This document shows, piece after piece, positions 9,126-17,294 of a DNA stretch of 64,000 bases (within the stretch, counting starts at the first letter, position 1; each line of letters opens with the position of its first letter). This DNA is from Delftia sp. PS-11. Lineage in GTDB: Bacteria > Pseudomonadota > Gammaproteobacteria > Burkholderiales > Burkholderiaceae_C. A program made the translations under genes and the position numbers. The stretch covers positions 62,001 through 126,000 of the forward strand of contig NZ_JACSYA010000008.1 in NCBI RefSeq assembly GCF_029870285.1. Reading direction: 5' to 3'. The notes under the pieces are model-generated. The model worked only from the letters and a program-made list of their open reading frames with translations, did no database searches and had not been told where the DNA came from.

Positions 9126-9602
9126 ATGCAAGGCGACGCTCAAGTCATCACCTGGCTGCAGGCCCAGCTCAAAAACGAGCTGACTGCCATCAACCAGTAC
9201 TTCCTGCACTACCGCATGTACAAGCACTGGGGCTTCGACAAGCTGGCCAAGAAGGAGTACGAGGAGTCCATCGGCGAGATGAAGCACGCCGACTGGCTCA
9301 TGGACCGCATCTTCATGCTCGATGGCCTGCCCAATCTGCAGGATCTGGGCAAGCTGCAGGTCGGCGAGGACGTGCCCGAGGCACTGGCCTGCGACCTGCG
9401 CAGCGAGCAAGGTGCGCAGCAGACCCTCAAGGACGGTATCGCCCACTGCGAAAGCGTGCGCGACTATGTCTCGCGCGACCTGCTGCGCAAGATCCTCGAT
9501 GACACCGAGGAGCACATCGACTACCTGGAGACCCAGCTGGAGCTGATCGACAAGGTCGGCCTGCAGAACTATCTGCAGTCGCAGATGGGCGACGCGTCCT
9601 GA
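9126..9602 (+). CDS. bfr: Bacterioferritin
   Basis: A 158-aa, 24-mer-forming heme ferritin that oxidises and stores iron. All diagnostic residues align with E. coli Bfr without gaps: the heme ligand Met52 in EMKHAD, and ferroxidase ligands Glu18, Glu51, His54, a Glu near 94, and Glu/His in EEHIDYLETQLELI. The ATG follows AAGGAG. It is divergent from ahpC, linking iron storage to peroxide defence, and is followed by a symmetric hairpin. The copy is intact and heme-binding, unlike the heme-less paralogues that lack Met52. Confidence 0.97.
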   Translation: MQGDAQVITWLQAQLKNELTAINQYFLHYRMYKHWGFDKLAKKEYEESIGEMKHADWLMDRIFMLDGLPNLQDLGKLQVGEDVPEALACDLRSEQGAQQTLKDGIAHCESVRDYVSRDLLRKILDDTEEHIDYLETQLELIDKVGLQNYLQSQMGDAS

Positions 9603-9632
9603 CGCCGGGCCGGCCAGGCCGGATGCCATGAA

Positions 9633-9665
9633 ACACAACGGGCCCCAGGGCCCGTTGTGTCTTTG
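9633..9665. terminator. Hairpin between convergent bfr and alpha-E gene
   Basis: ACACAACGGGCCC and GGGCCCGTTGTGT form a 13-bp perfect stem with a 2-base loop. The T-tracts are short on both strands (CTTT on plus, GTTTC on minus), so it is a modest bidirectional terminator. Confidence 0.55.
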
Positions 9666-9702
9666 GAGCAGCGGCTATCGCGCAGAGATCGCGGACAGGC
9701 GC

Positions 9703-10671
9703 TCAGGTCGGCACCAGAAAATCCCGGCTGATGCCCTGGCCCAGATCATGCACCCTGTCCAGGAACTGCGTGAGGTAGGCATGCAGGCCCGTGGCCAGGA
9801 TTTCATCGATGCGTGCGTAACGCAGATCGGCCAGCAGGCGTCCGGCCTTGCGCTGGGTTTCGCGCGACTGGTCATTGGCCACGCTCTCCAGATTGGCCAC
9901 CACCTCCAGCATGCTGGCCAGCAGCGAACGGGGCATGTCGCTGCGCAGCATCAGCAGTTCGGCCACGCGCTCGGGTGTGATCACGTCGCGGTAGACCTTG
10001 CGGTAGACCTCGAAGGCCGAGACGCTGCGCAGCAGCGCGCTCCAGTGGTAAAAGTCGAACGGCGTGGCGGTCTTGGCCACTGCGCCATTGCGCGTGCTGC
10101 CATGGTAGTCGCGCTCCAGCGCATGGAACTTCACATCCAGCAGGCGCGCCGTGTTGTCGGCCCGCTCGATGAAGATGCCCAGGCGCAGGAATTGGAAGGC
10201 CTCGTCCTGCAGCATGGTGCCCAGCGTCACGCCGCGCGACAGGTGCGAGCGGTGCTTGACCCACTCGAAGAACTGGCCGGGATCGCGCTCCCAGTCGCCT
10301 TCGGCCATGATGCGCTTGAGCTCCAGCCAGGTCTGGTTCTGGGTCTCCCAGGCCTCGGTGGTCAGCGCGCCGCGCACGGCACGCGCATTCTCACGCGCCG
10401 CCCGCAGGCAGGCGGCGATGGAGGACGGGTTGTTCTCATCGCACACCATGAAGCGAAGCACGGCTTCCCGCTGGATTTCGCCATGGCGGTAAGCATAGGC
10501 CGGGATCAGCTCGCTGATGGAGAGCACGCCCTGCCAGGCCTTGCGCGCCGCCTGCGGCGCCTGCGGCAGCATCGATGTGTCATAGGAGACGTTGAGCATG
10601 CGGGCCGTGTTTTCCGCACGCTCGGTGTACCTCGACATCCAGTAAAGATGGTCTGCAGTTCTCGACAGCAT
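9703..10671 (-). CDS. Alpha-E domain protein (DUF403)
   Basis: A 322-aa all-helical protein starting MLSRTADHLYWMSRYTERAE, the signature of the alpha-E/DUF403 family. Conserved acidic/aromatic positions continue in LGIFIERADNTARLLDVKFH. Biochemical activity is unproven. Comparative genomics places the family in peptide-ligase or peptide-modification operons with a circularly permuted ATP-grasp protein, a transglutaminase and sometimes the Anbu peptidase. The stop codon of the ATP-grasp gene directly abuts this start with no spacer, so the two are co-transcribed and probably co-translated. Confidence 0.9.
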   Translation of the reverse strand: MLSRTADHLYWMSRYTERAENTARMLNVSYDTSMLPQAPQAARKAWQGVLSISELIPAYAYRHGEIQREAVLRFMVCDENNPSSIAACLRAARENARAVRGALTTEAWETQNQTWLELKRIMAEGDWERDPGQFFEWVKHRSHLSRGVTLGTMLQDEAFQFLRLGIFIERADNTARLLDVKFHALERDYHGSTRNGAVAKTATPFDFYHWSALLRSVSAFEVYRKVYRDVITPERVAELLMLRSDMPRSLLASMLEVVANLESVANDQSRETQRKAGRLLADLRYARIDEILATGLHAYLTQFLDRVHDLGQGISRDFLVPT

Positions 10672-12138
10672 TCAATGCTCCCCTTCCGTGGCAGCAGCTT
10701 CCAGCACCCAGGTATCCTTGGTGCCGCCGCCCTGTGATGAATTGACGACCAGCGAGCCTTCCTTGAGCGCCACGCGCGTCAGGCCGCCCGCCACCATACG
10801 CACCTGGTTGCCGCTGAGCACAAAGGGGCGCAGGTCGATATGGCGCGGCGCAATGCCCTGCTCGACCAGGGTCGGGCAGGTGGACAGCGACAGCGTGGGC
10901 TGGGCGATGTAGCCGCTGGGGTTGGCCTGCAGCGCACGCCGGAAGTCCTCGATCTCGGCACGCGAGGCGGCAGGGCCGATCAGCATGCCGTAGCCGCCGG
11001 CGCCATGGACTTCCTTGACGACCAGTTCATGCAGATGGTCCAGCACATAGCGCAGATCGTCGGGCTTGCGGCACAGCCAGGTGGGCACGTTCTGCAGGAT
11101 GGGCTCCTCGCCGAGATAGAAGCGGATCATCTCGGGTACGTAGGGATAGACGGACTTGTCATCAGCCACCCCTGTGCCGGCAGCATTGCAGATGCTGACA
11201 TTGCCTGCGCGGTAGGCGCGCATCAGGCCAGCGCAGCCCAGCGTCGAATTCGGACGGAAGACCTCAGGATCGAGGAAGTCGTCGTCCACGCGGCGGTAGA
11301 TCACGTCCACGCGCTGCAGTCCGCGCGTGGTGCGCATATAGACCACATCCTTTTCCACGACCAAATCCTGCCCCTCGACCAGCTCCACCCCCATTTGCTG
11401 GGCCAGGAAGGCATGCTCGAAATAGGCGCTGTTGTACATGCCCGGCGTCAGCACCACCACGGTGGGCTCGGGCGTGCCCAGCGGAGCGCTGGCGCGCAGC
11501 GTCTCCAGCAGCATGTCGGGGTAGTGGGCCACGGGCTCAACGGCATGGCGCGAGAACAGGTCGGGGAACAGGCGCATCATCATGCGCCGGTTCTCCAGCA
11601 TGTAGGACACACCCGAGGGCACGCGCAGATTGTCCTCCAGCACGTAGTACACGCCTTCGCCCTTGTCGTCGGCTGCGCGCACGATGTCGATGCCCGCGAT
11701 GTGCGCATAGATGCCGCCCTGCACGGCCAGGCCCTGCATCTCGGGCCGGTACTGGCTGTTGTTGAGCACCAGATCACGCGGCAGCACGCCGGCGCGCAGG
11801 ATTTCCTGGTCGTGATAGACATCGTGCAGGAAGCGGTTGAGGGCCGTCACGCGCTGCACCAGCCCGGCCTGCATGCGCTCCCACTCGCTGGAGGGGATGA
11901 CGCGCGGGATCAGGTCGAACGGGATCAGCCGCTCGGTGCCAGCACCGCTTTCGTCCTTGTCGCCGTAAACGGCGAACGTGATGCCCACGCGGCGGAAAAT
12001 GATCTCGGCTTCGGCGCTTCGCGCCCGCAGCATGTCCACGGACTGCTTCGACAGCCATTGCGCATAGTCCCGGTAGTGCTGGCGCACATCACCAGCCTCG
12101 AACGGCATTGCCGCATACATCTCATCAAATGGCTGCAT
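10672..12138 (-). CDS. Circularly permuted type 2 ATP-grasp protein (DUF404/DUF407)
   Basis: A 488-aa predicted carboxylate-amine ligase of the circularly permuted ATP-grasp fold. Its conserved blocks include PRVIPSSEWERMQAGLVQRV, YYVLEDNLRVPSGVSYMLEN, VEGQDLVVEKDVVYMRTTRG and VVKEVHGAGGYGMLIGPAA, carrying the nucleotide- and metal-binding residues of the family. The substrate is unknown; a small peptide or amino-acid conjugate is the usual proposal. The ATG at 12138 has an ideal AGGAGG site six bases upstream. It is the first gene of a two-gene unit with the alpha-E protein. Confidence 0.92.
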   Translation of the reverse strand: MQPFDEMYAAMPFEAGDVRQHYRDYAQWLSKQSVDMLRARSAEAEIIFRRVGITFAVYGDKDESGAGTERLIPFDLIPRVIPSSEWERMQAGLVQRVTALNRFLHDVYHDQEILRAGVLPRDLVLNNSQYRPEMQGLAVQGGIYAHIAGIDIVRAADDKGEGVYYVLEDNLRVPSGVSYMLENRRMMMRLFPDLFSRHAVEPVAHYPDMLLETLRASAPLGTPEPTVVVLTPGMYNSAYFEHAFLAQQMGVELVEGQDLVVEKDVVYMRTTRGLQRVDVIYRRVDDDFLDPEVFRPNSTLGCAGLMRAYRAGNVSICNAAGTGVADDKSVYPYVPEMIRFYLGEEPILQNVPTWLCRKPDDLRYVLDHLHELVVKEVHGAGGYGMLIGPAASRAEIEDFRRALQANPSGYIAQPTLSLSTCPTLVEQGIAPRHIDLRPFVLSGNQVRMVAGGLTRVALKEGSLVVNSSQGGGTKDTWVLEAAATEGEH

Positions 12139-12214
12139 TTTTTACCTCCTGTCGCTGCATGTAGCAAGCTACGGGCCAGCCACCATGCGCATCCAGTGTA
12201 GCCAGCGCAGCGGG

Positions 12215-14683
12215 CTATCGCAGCGAGGCATCCCAATAGCGGCGGGAACGCTGCCGCTCGCAGGTCAGCGCATGGGGCGCCACAGAGGACCAGCGCGCCG
12301 CGCCGCAGTGGTCCGAACGCACCACCGTGGAGCCTGCTGAGACATAGCGCTGCACCACTTCGGGTACCGGATGGCCATAGCGGTTGCGGTAACCTGCCTG
12401 GACGATGGCCCATCGTGGTGCGCCGGCCTGCACCAGCGCCGTGCTTGACGAGGTCCGGCTGCCATGGTGGGGCACCAGCAGCCAGTCGAGCCGGGGCAAC
12501 TGGTCGGCCTGGACCAGGGCGCGCTCCTGCGCGGCCGCGATGTCGCCAGCGAGCAAGGCCGTGGCCCCTGAAGCCGAGCGCACCAGCAGCACGCAGCTGC
12601 CCGCATTGGAGTGGCGCAGCGCTTGCGCAGCGGGCCGAGCAGGCCCGGCGGGTGGGTGCAGCACCTGTAGTTGCACGCCATCCCACTGCCAGTGCTGGCC
12701 AGCCTGGCAGGACTGCACGGCCCCCAGCCCGGCCAGCGCAGGGTCCAGGATGACCGAGTCAGAGCCCCAGACTTCGGCCTGCGGATACGCCTGTCGCAAG
12801 GCCAGGGCGCCGCCCGTATGGTCGCCGTCACGGTGGCTCAGCCACAGGGCATCGGGGCGCGTGCCCAGCGCCTGCAGCAAGGGCAGCAGCACGCGCTCGC
12901 CGGCATTGCCGCCTGTGCCATACCGGGGCCCCGTGTCATAGAGCAGGCTGTGCCGCGCGGTGCGCAGCAGTACGGCATTGCCCTGGCCGATGTCTGCGGC
13001 CAGCAGCTCGAACTCCCCCTCGGGAGGTCGCTCGGCAGGCCACCACAGCGCCGGCAGGCACAGTGCCAGCCCGGCGCAGCGCCAGCCACCCGGCAGCGGT
13101 GCCACCAGGGCCAAGCCACCAGCCAGCGCGGCCAGGCTGGCCCACAGCGGCGGCTGCGGCAGGTGGAGAACCGCCCAGGACCACTGGTCCAGCCATTGCA
13201 GCGAGGCCATCAGCGGCGCCACGGCCCACGCCCCCAAAGACCACAGGGGCGCCCACAGCACGCCCAAAAGCGCCAGCGGCGTGATTACCAGCGTCACCCA
13301 GGCAATCGAAAAAAGATTGGCCACCAGCCCGGCCAGCGACAGCTGGCCGAACAGCAACAACCCAAGCGGCGCCAGCGCCAGCGAAATGCGCCATTGCTCA
13401 CGCCACAGTGACAGCGCCCTGGCTGCCAGCGAAGGGCTGGCTGGCTGCTGCATGCGGGCATCGGTGGCCAGCAGCACCCCCACGGCAACGAAGCTCAGCC
13501 AGAAGCCCGCCTGCCACAGCGCCCACGGGTCCAGTGCCACCACTGCCGCCAAGGCCAGGCACCATGTCGATGTCCAGGGCCAGCGCAGGCCGGCGCAGCG
13601 CAGCGCGACCACCGCAGCCAGCATGCAAACGGTGCGCTGGGCAGGCACGCCCCAGCCGCTGAACAACGCATAGCCGCCTGCCAGCATCACGCCCCCGACC
13701 AGCGACGCCAGCGGCGCCGGACACCACAGACATGCCCTGGCGCTGAGGCGCCACAGCCGGGCCAGTGCCCGGGCGGCCAGCCAGGCAAACATCGTGATGT
13801 GCAGGCCGGAAATGCTCATCAGGTGGGCCACGCCCGTGCGCCTGAACAGCGTCCAGTCGCTATCCGATATGGCCTGCTGGTCACCGACAGCCAGCGCTGC
13901 CACGACGCCCAGCAGGCGCCGGGCCTGCGCCGCCTCCATGCCTGTCCATTGCACCAGTTGCGCCTGGCGCCCGCCGATGGCATCGCGCATGCGCTGGCGC
14001 AGGCGCTGCAAGGCATGGGCGGGAGTCGATGCCAGCAGCTCGGCTGCAGGACGCGCGCGCACATAGCCCGTAGCCTGCACGCCCCGCTCCCACTGCCACA
14101 GCTCATAGTCGAAGCCATGGGGATTGCGCGCACCATGCGGCCGCTTAAGCCGGACCATCATGCGCCAGCGCTGCCCCGGCTGCAGCACGGGCGGCTTGCC
14201 CGCATCAGGGCTGCGGCCGTACTGTGCCCCGTACCAGGACAGCTCGACCAGTGAGGGCGGCGGATGGGGCAAGGCCTCCTGCCCGGCCGCCTGCACCTGC
14301 TCCACGGCCATCAGCCAGCGCTGCCCCTGGTCCGTGCGCTGGGTCATGGATGCCACGACCCCGACGATCTGCACATCCCGACCCTCGAACCATGGCGCCA
14401 GCGCGCTGTCCGCGAACACCTGGGCGCGCCAGCCGGTCATGCCGGCCATCACCAGGGCAGCGCAGGCGGCAGCCCATAGTGCGCGGACCACGCTACGTCT
14501 GTGCGGCCCGCGCCACAGCAGCCAGACAGCGCACAGCCCGCCCAGGGCCAGCATGGCCGGGTAGGTCCATGGCTCCCACAACTGCGGCTGCGTGACCTGC
14601 CAGGCAGCGCCAGCGACCCCGCCGAGCAGGCAGGTGGTCCATGAGGTCGGTTGCCGGGTCGGGCGGGATGCATTGGCTGGCAT
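12215..14683 (-). CDS. comEC: ComEC/Rec2-type DNA uptake channel
   Basis: An 822-aa polytopic inner-membrane protein of the ComEC/Rec2 family, which carries transforming single-stranded DNA into the cytoplasm. The order is N-terminal helices and a DUF4131 soluble segment, the Competence domain (GVAHLMSISGLHITMFAWLA is diagnostic), many membrane helices, then a C-terminal metallo-beta-lactamase domain with SHRDGDHTGG and LLVPHHGSRTSSS. All three parts are present and intact, so the host may be naturally competent; the other competence genes are not here. The start at 14683 fits the domain limits. It diverges from the RidA gene. Confidence 0.94.
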   Translation of the reverse strand: MPANASRPTRQPTSWTTCLLGGVAGAAWQVTQPQLWEPWTYPAMLALGGLCAVWLLWRGPHRRSVVRALWAAACAALVMAGMTGWRAQVFADSALAPWFEGRDVQIVGVVASMTQRTDQGQRWLMAVEQVQAAGQEALPHPPPSLVELSWYGAQYGRSPDAGKPPVLQPGQRWRMMVRLKRPHGARNPHGFDYELWQWERGVQATGYVRARPAAELLASTPAHALQRLRQRMRDAIGGRQAQLVQWTGMEAAQARRLLGVVAALAVGDQQAISDSDWTLFRRTGVAHLMSISGLHITMFAWLAARALARLWRLSARACLWCPAPLASLVGGVMLAGGYALFSGWGVPAQRTVCMLAAVVALRCAGLRWPWTSTWCLALAAVVALDPWALWQAGFWLSFVAVGVLLATDARMQQPASPSLAARALSLWREQWRISLALAPLGLLLFGQLSLAGLVANLFSIAWVTLVITPLALLGVLWAPLWSLGAWAVAPLMASLQWLDQWSWAVLHLPQPPLWASLAALAGGLALVAPLPGGWRCAGLALCLPALWWPAERPPEGEFELLAADIGQGNAVLLRTARHSLLYDTGPRYGTGGNAGERVLLPLLQALGTRPDALWLSHRDGDHTGGALALRQAYPQAEVWGSDSVILDPALAGLGAVQSCQAGQHWQWDGVQLQVLHPPAGPARPAAQALRHSNAGSCVLLVRSASGATALLAGDIAAAQERALVQADQLPRLDWLLVPHHGSRTSSSTALVQAGAPRWAIVQAGYRNRYGHPVPEVVQRYVSAGSTVVRSDHCGAARWSSVAPHALTCERQRSRRYWDASLR

Positions 14684-14794
14684 GTGGGCATGCTAGGTTC
14701 AGCCGGGCGGCCTGCAGGGACGGCTGCGGGCCGTGGATGCGCCACAAGACACGAACCTTGCCAGCACAGGCAAACCTGCTGCGTGTCCAAGGCA

Positions 14795-14866
14795 GCCGGC
14801 GCTGGCGCCACTGTCCGGAGAACGCGGGCCGCTGTGTCAAACTGTCCGTCTGCCGGCGCTGGCGCC
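14795..14866. repeat. 15-bp direct repeat in the comEC/RidA intergenic region
   Basis: GCCGGCGCTGGCGCC occurs at 14795-14809 and again at 14852-14866, 57 bp apart. The second copy continues into GGCGCTG so that it can also fold back on itself. It lies in the 217-bp divergent region just ahead of the RidA gene. Meaning unknown. Confidence 0.6.
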
Positions 14867-14900
14867 GGCGCTGTTTTCACCTGTACCCAAGGAATCCCTG

Positions 14901-15359
14901 ATGAGCGTTTATGACCAACTGAAAGCACTGAACATCGAACTGCCCTCGCCGGCCATCCCCGCTGCCGCCTATGTGCCCTATGTGCAGACCGGCAACCAGG
15001 TTTTCCTGAGCGGCCACATCGCCCGCAAGGACGGCAAGGTCTGGGCAGGCCAGCTGGGCCGCGACCTGCAGACCGCCGAAGGCCAGCAGGCTGCGCGCGC
15101 CATTGCCATTGATCTGATGGGCACGCTGCAGCATGCCGCTGGCGGCGACCTCAACCGTGTGCGCCGCATCGTCAAGGTGATGTGCCTGGTCAACTCCACC
15201 GGCGACTACACCGAGCAGCACCTGGTCGCTAACGGCTGCAGCGAGCTGCTCGGCCAGGTGTTCGGCGAGCGGGGCACGCATGCGCGCAGCGCCTTCGGCG
15301 TGGCCCAGATTCCCCTGGGTTCGTGCGTGGAAATCGAGCTGATCGCCGAACTGGCCTGA
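14901..15359 (+). CDS. RidA-family (YjgF/YER057c/UK114) protein
   Basis: A 152-aa Rid-superfamily protein. Blocks seen are YVQTGNQVFLSGHIARKDGK near the N-terminus, a central GDLNRVRRIVKVMCLVNST, and the C-terminal RSAFGVAQIPLGSCVEIELI. RidA proper hydrolyses reactive enamines/imines from PLP enzymes and needs an Arg near the C-terminus; here the equivalent stretch reads ARSAFGVAQIPLG. The longer form and sequence fit a Rid subgroup outside the archetypal RidA, so deaminase activity is uncertain. ATG at 14901 is preceded by AAGGAATCCCTG. It stands alone, divergent from comEC. Confidence 0.88.
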   Translation: MSVYDQLKALNIELPSPAIPAAAYVPYVQTGNQVFLSGHIARKDGKVWAGQLGRDLQTAEGQQAARAIAIDLMGTLQHAAGGDLNRVRRIVKVMCLVNSTGDYTEQHLVANGCSELLGQVFGERGTHARSAFGVAQIPLGSCVEIELIAELA

Positions 15360-15365
15360 TCTGAT

Positions 15366-15397
15366 GCAGCGAGCCCGCACACTGGCGGGCTCGCTGC
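15366..15397. terminator. Hairpin between convergent RidA gene and chemoreceptor
   Basis: GCAGCGAGCCCGC and GCGGGCTCGCTGC form a 13-bp perfect stem with a 6-base loop. No T-tract follows on either strand, so efficiency is uncertain, but its position between two convergent stops fits a shared terminator. Confidence 0.45.
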
Positions 15398-15419
15398 ACC
15401 ATGGCTGGCCAGCTCAGGC

Positions 15420-17186
15420 CTAGAAGCTTTCCCACTGCCCGTCATCGGCAGCGGCGGCAGGCGCACGGCGCCGTGCAGAAGGTGCGGGCAGAGCGCTCGC
15501 CGGTGCAGCGGCGGGCGCTGGCGCGGCGGCAGCCGCCTTGCGGGCAGCCGGCAAAGGCGCTGCCGCAGCGGCCTGTACGCGCGGCGCAGGCCGGCTGGCC
15601 GCTGCCTGGCGAGGCGCAGGTGCGGGAGATGCGTGCACGCCCTGCGGCCTAGCCACCTTGAACACGGCCACCACATCGGACAATTGCCGGGCCTGCTCGC
15701 GCAGGCTCTGGGCGGCTGCGGCGCTTTGCTCGACCAGGGCCGCGTTTTGCTGGGTCATCTGGTCCAGTTCGCCCACGGCATGGTTGACCTGGGACACGCT
15801 GGAACTCTGCTCGGAGGCCGCTGCAGTGATCTCGCCGATCATGTCATTGACCCGGCGCACGGAGGCGACGATGCCATCCATGGTCTGCCCTGCGTCCTCG
15901 ACCAGCAGCGTGCCGGTCTCGACCCGCGATACCGAGGCGCTGATAAGCTCCCGAATTTCCTTGGCGGCTGAGGCGCTGCGCTGGGCCAGCGCGCGCACTT
16001 CGCCCGCCACCACGGCAAAACCCCTGCCCTGCTCGCCCGCGCGGGCGGCTTCCACCGCTGCGTTCAACGCCAGGATATTGGTCTGGAAGGCAATGCCATC
16101 GATCACGCTGATGATGTCGGCGATCTTGCGGCTGCTCTCGGTGATGCCCTTCATGGTATCGACCACCTGGGCCACGACCTCACCGCCACGCCGGGCCACG
16201 TCCGAAGCCCCTGCCGCCAGGCCACTGGCCTGCTGGGCGCTGCTGGCGCTTTGCTGCAGCGTGTGGGTGAACTGGCCCATGGCAGCAGCCGTTTCCTGCA
16301 GGTTGCTGGATGTCTGCTCGGTGCGTGCCGACAGATCCTGATTGCCCGAGGCAATCTGGGCACTGGCCGTGGCAATGCTGTCCGTGCTCTGGCGCACCTG
16401 CAGCACGATGTGCGAGAGGGATTCACGCATGCCCTGCAGGGCACGCAGCAGATCACCGAATTCATCGGCGCGCGCCACGGCGCCATCGCTGGCGAGGTCC
16501 CCCTGGGCAATGCGTTCGGCCAGGGCGCTGGCCTGCTCCAGCGGCTTTCTGATGCTGGCGATCAGATAGTGGGCGCCCACGATGATGCACAGCATCAGCA
16601 GCGCCACCGACACGGCCGCGAACTGGACGGTGCGCATGCGCGTTGCCGCCATCTCCCTGGCGCTGGCCTGGGCATGCTGGCGCTGCATCTGCACAAAGTC
16701 GCCCAGGGTCTGCAGATAGGCCTGCACGGAAGGGTTGTAGGACTGCTTGATCAGCGACACCGCCTCATCCTGGCGACCCGCCGCCTTGAGCTCGCGGGCC
16801 TTGCTGCGCAACTCCAGCATAGCCTTGCGAGCCGCAGCGATCTTGACCATCTGGGCCTTGTCGGCCTCGCCCAGCGGCATGGCTTCCAGGGATTTCTGCA
16901 CCTCGGAAATGCGCGTCGATGTGGCAGCAATCACCTCCTTAAATTCCGCCTCAACGGCCGGGTCGTTGCTCACGACCAACGCTTGTGTGCGGGCGGCGTT
17001 GGTCTCGGTCATCCCCATCCAGCGCACAGCGGCATCGATGCGGCCCCCCATCTCACTGGACAGGGCTTCGGATTGCGCCTGCACCCGGGCAGACCGGTAG
17101 GCAGACACTCCGACCACGACCACCATTGCCAGCACGATGGCAGTCACCGCAAGCCACAGCTTGTGGGCCATGCGAAGTTGCAGCAT
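15420..17186 (-). CDS. Methyl-accepting chemotaxis protein with QWESF tail
   Basis: A 588-aa transmembrane chemoreceptor. Helix 1 is near residues 9-29, followed by a periplasmic four-helix-bundle sensor to about 185, helix 2 near 190-212, a HAMP domain (RIAQGDLASDGAVARADEFG) and a long cytoplasmic signalling coiled coil. The hairpin tip contains ISVIDGIAFQTNILALNAAV and EAARAGEQGRGFAVVAGEVR. The C-terminus is a flexible Ala/Pro tether of about 60 residues ending in QWESF, matching the xWxxF pentapeptide that docks CheR/CheB in high-abundance receptors such as Tsr and Tar. The ligand is unknown. ATG at 17186 follows GGAGAGGG; the frame to 17237 is less likely. Confidence 0.93.
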   Translation of the reverse strand: MLQLRMAHKLWLAVTAIVLAMVVVVGVSAYRSARVQAQSEALSSEMGGRIDAAVRWMGMTETNAARTQALVVSNDPAVEAEFKEVIAATSTRISEVQKSLEAMPLGEADKAQMVKIAAARKAMLELRSKARELKAAGRQDEAVSLIKQSYNPSVQAYLQTLGDFVQMQRQHAQASAREMAATRMRTVQFAAVSVALLMLCIIVGAHYLIASIRKPLEQASALAERIAQGDLASDGAVARADEFGDLLRALQGMRESLSHIVLQVRQSTDSIATASAQIASGNQDLSARTEQTSSNLQETAAAMGQFTHTLQQSASSAQQASGLAAGASDVARRGGEVVAQVVDTMKGITESSRKIADIISVIDGIAFQTNILALNAAVEAARAGEQGRGFAVVAGEVRALAQRSASAAKEIRELISASVSRVETGTLLVEDAGQTMDGIVASVRRVNDMIGEITAAASEQSSSVSQVNHAVGELDQMTQQNAALVEQSAAAAQSLREQARQLSDVVAVFKVARPQGVHASPAPAPRQAAASRPAPRVQAAAAAPLPAARKAAAAAPAPAAAPASALPAPSARRRAPAAAADDGQWESF

Positions 17187-17294
17187 GTTCAGTCCCTCTC
17201 CTTGTTGGATGTCTCCATGTTGAGGCTTGCAGGACATTTGGGATGGAGAAACCCCGTGGACAACTCACCTTTCGCTGGCCATGCCCTGCAGGAA

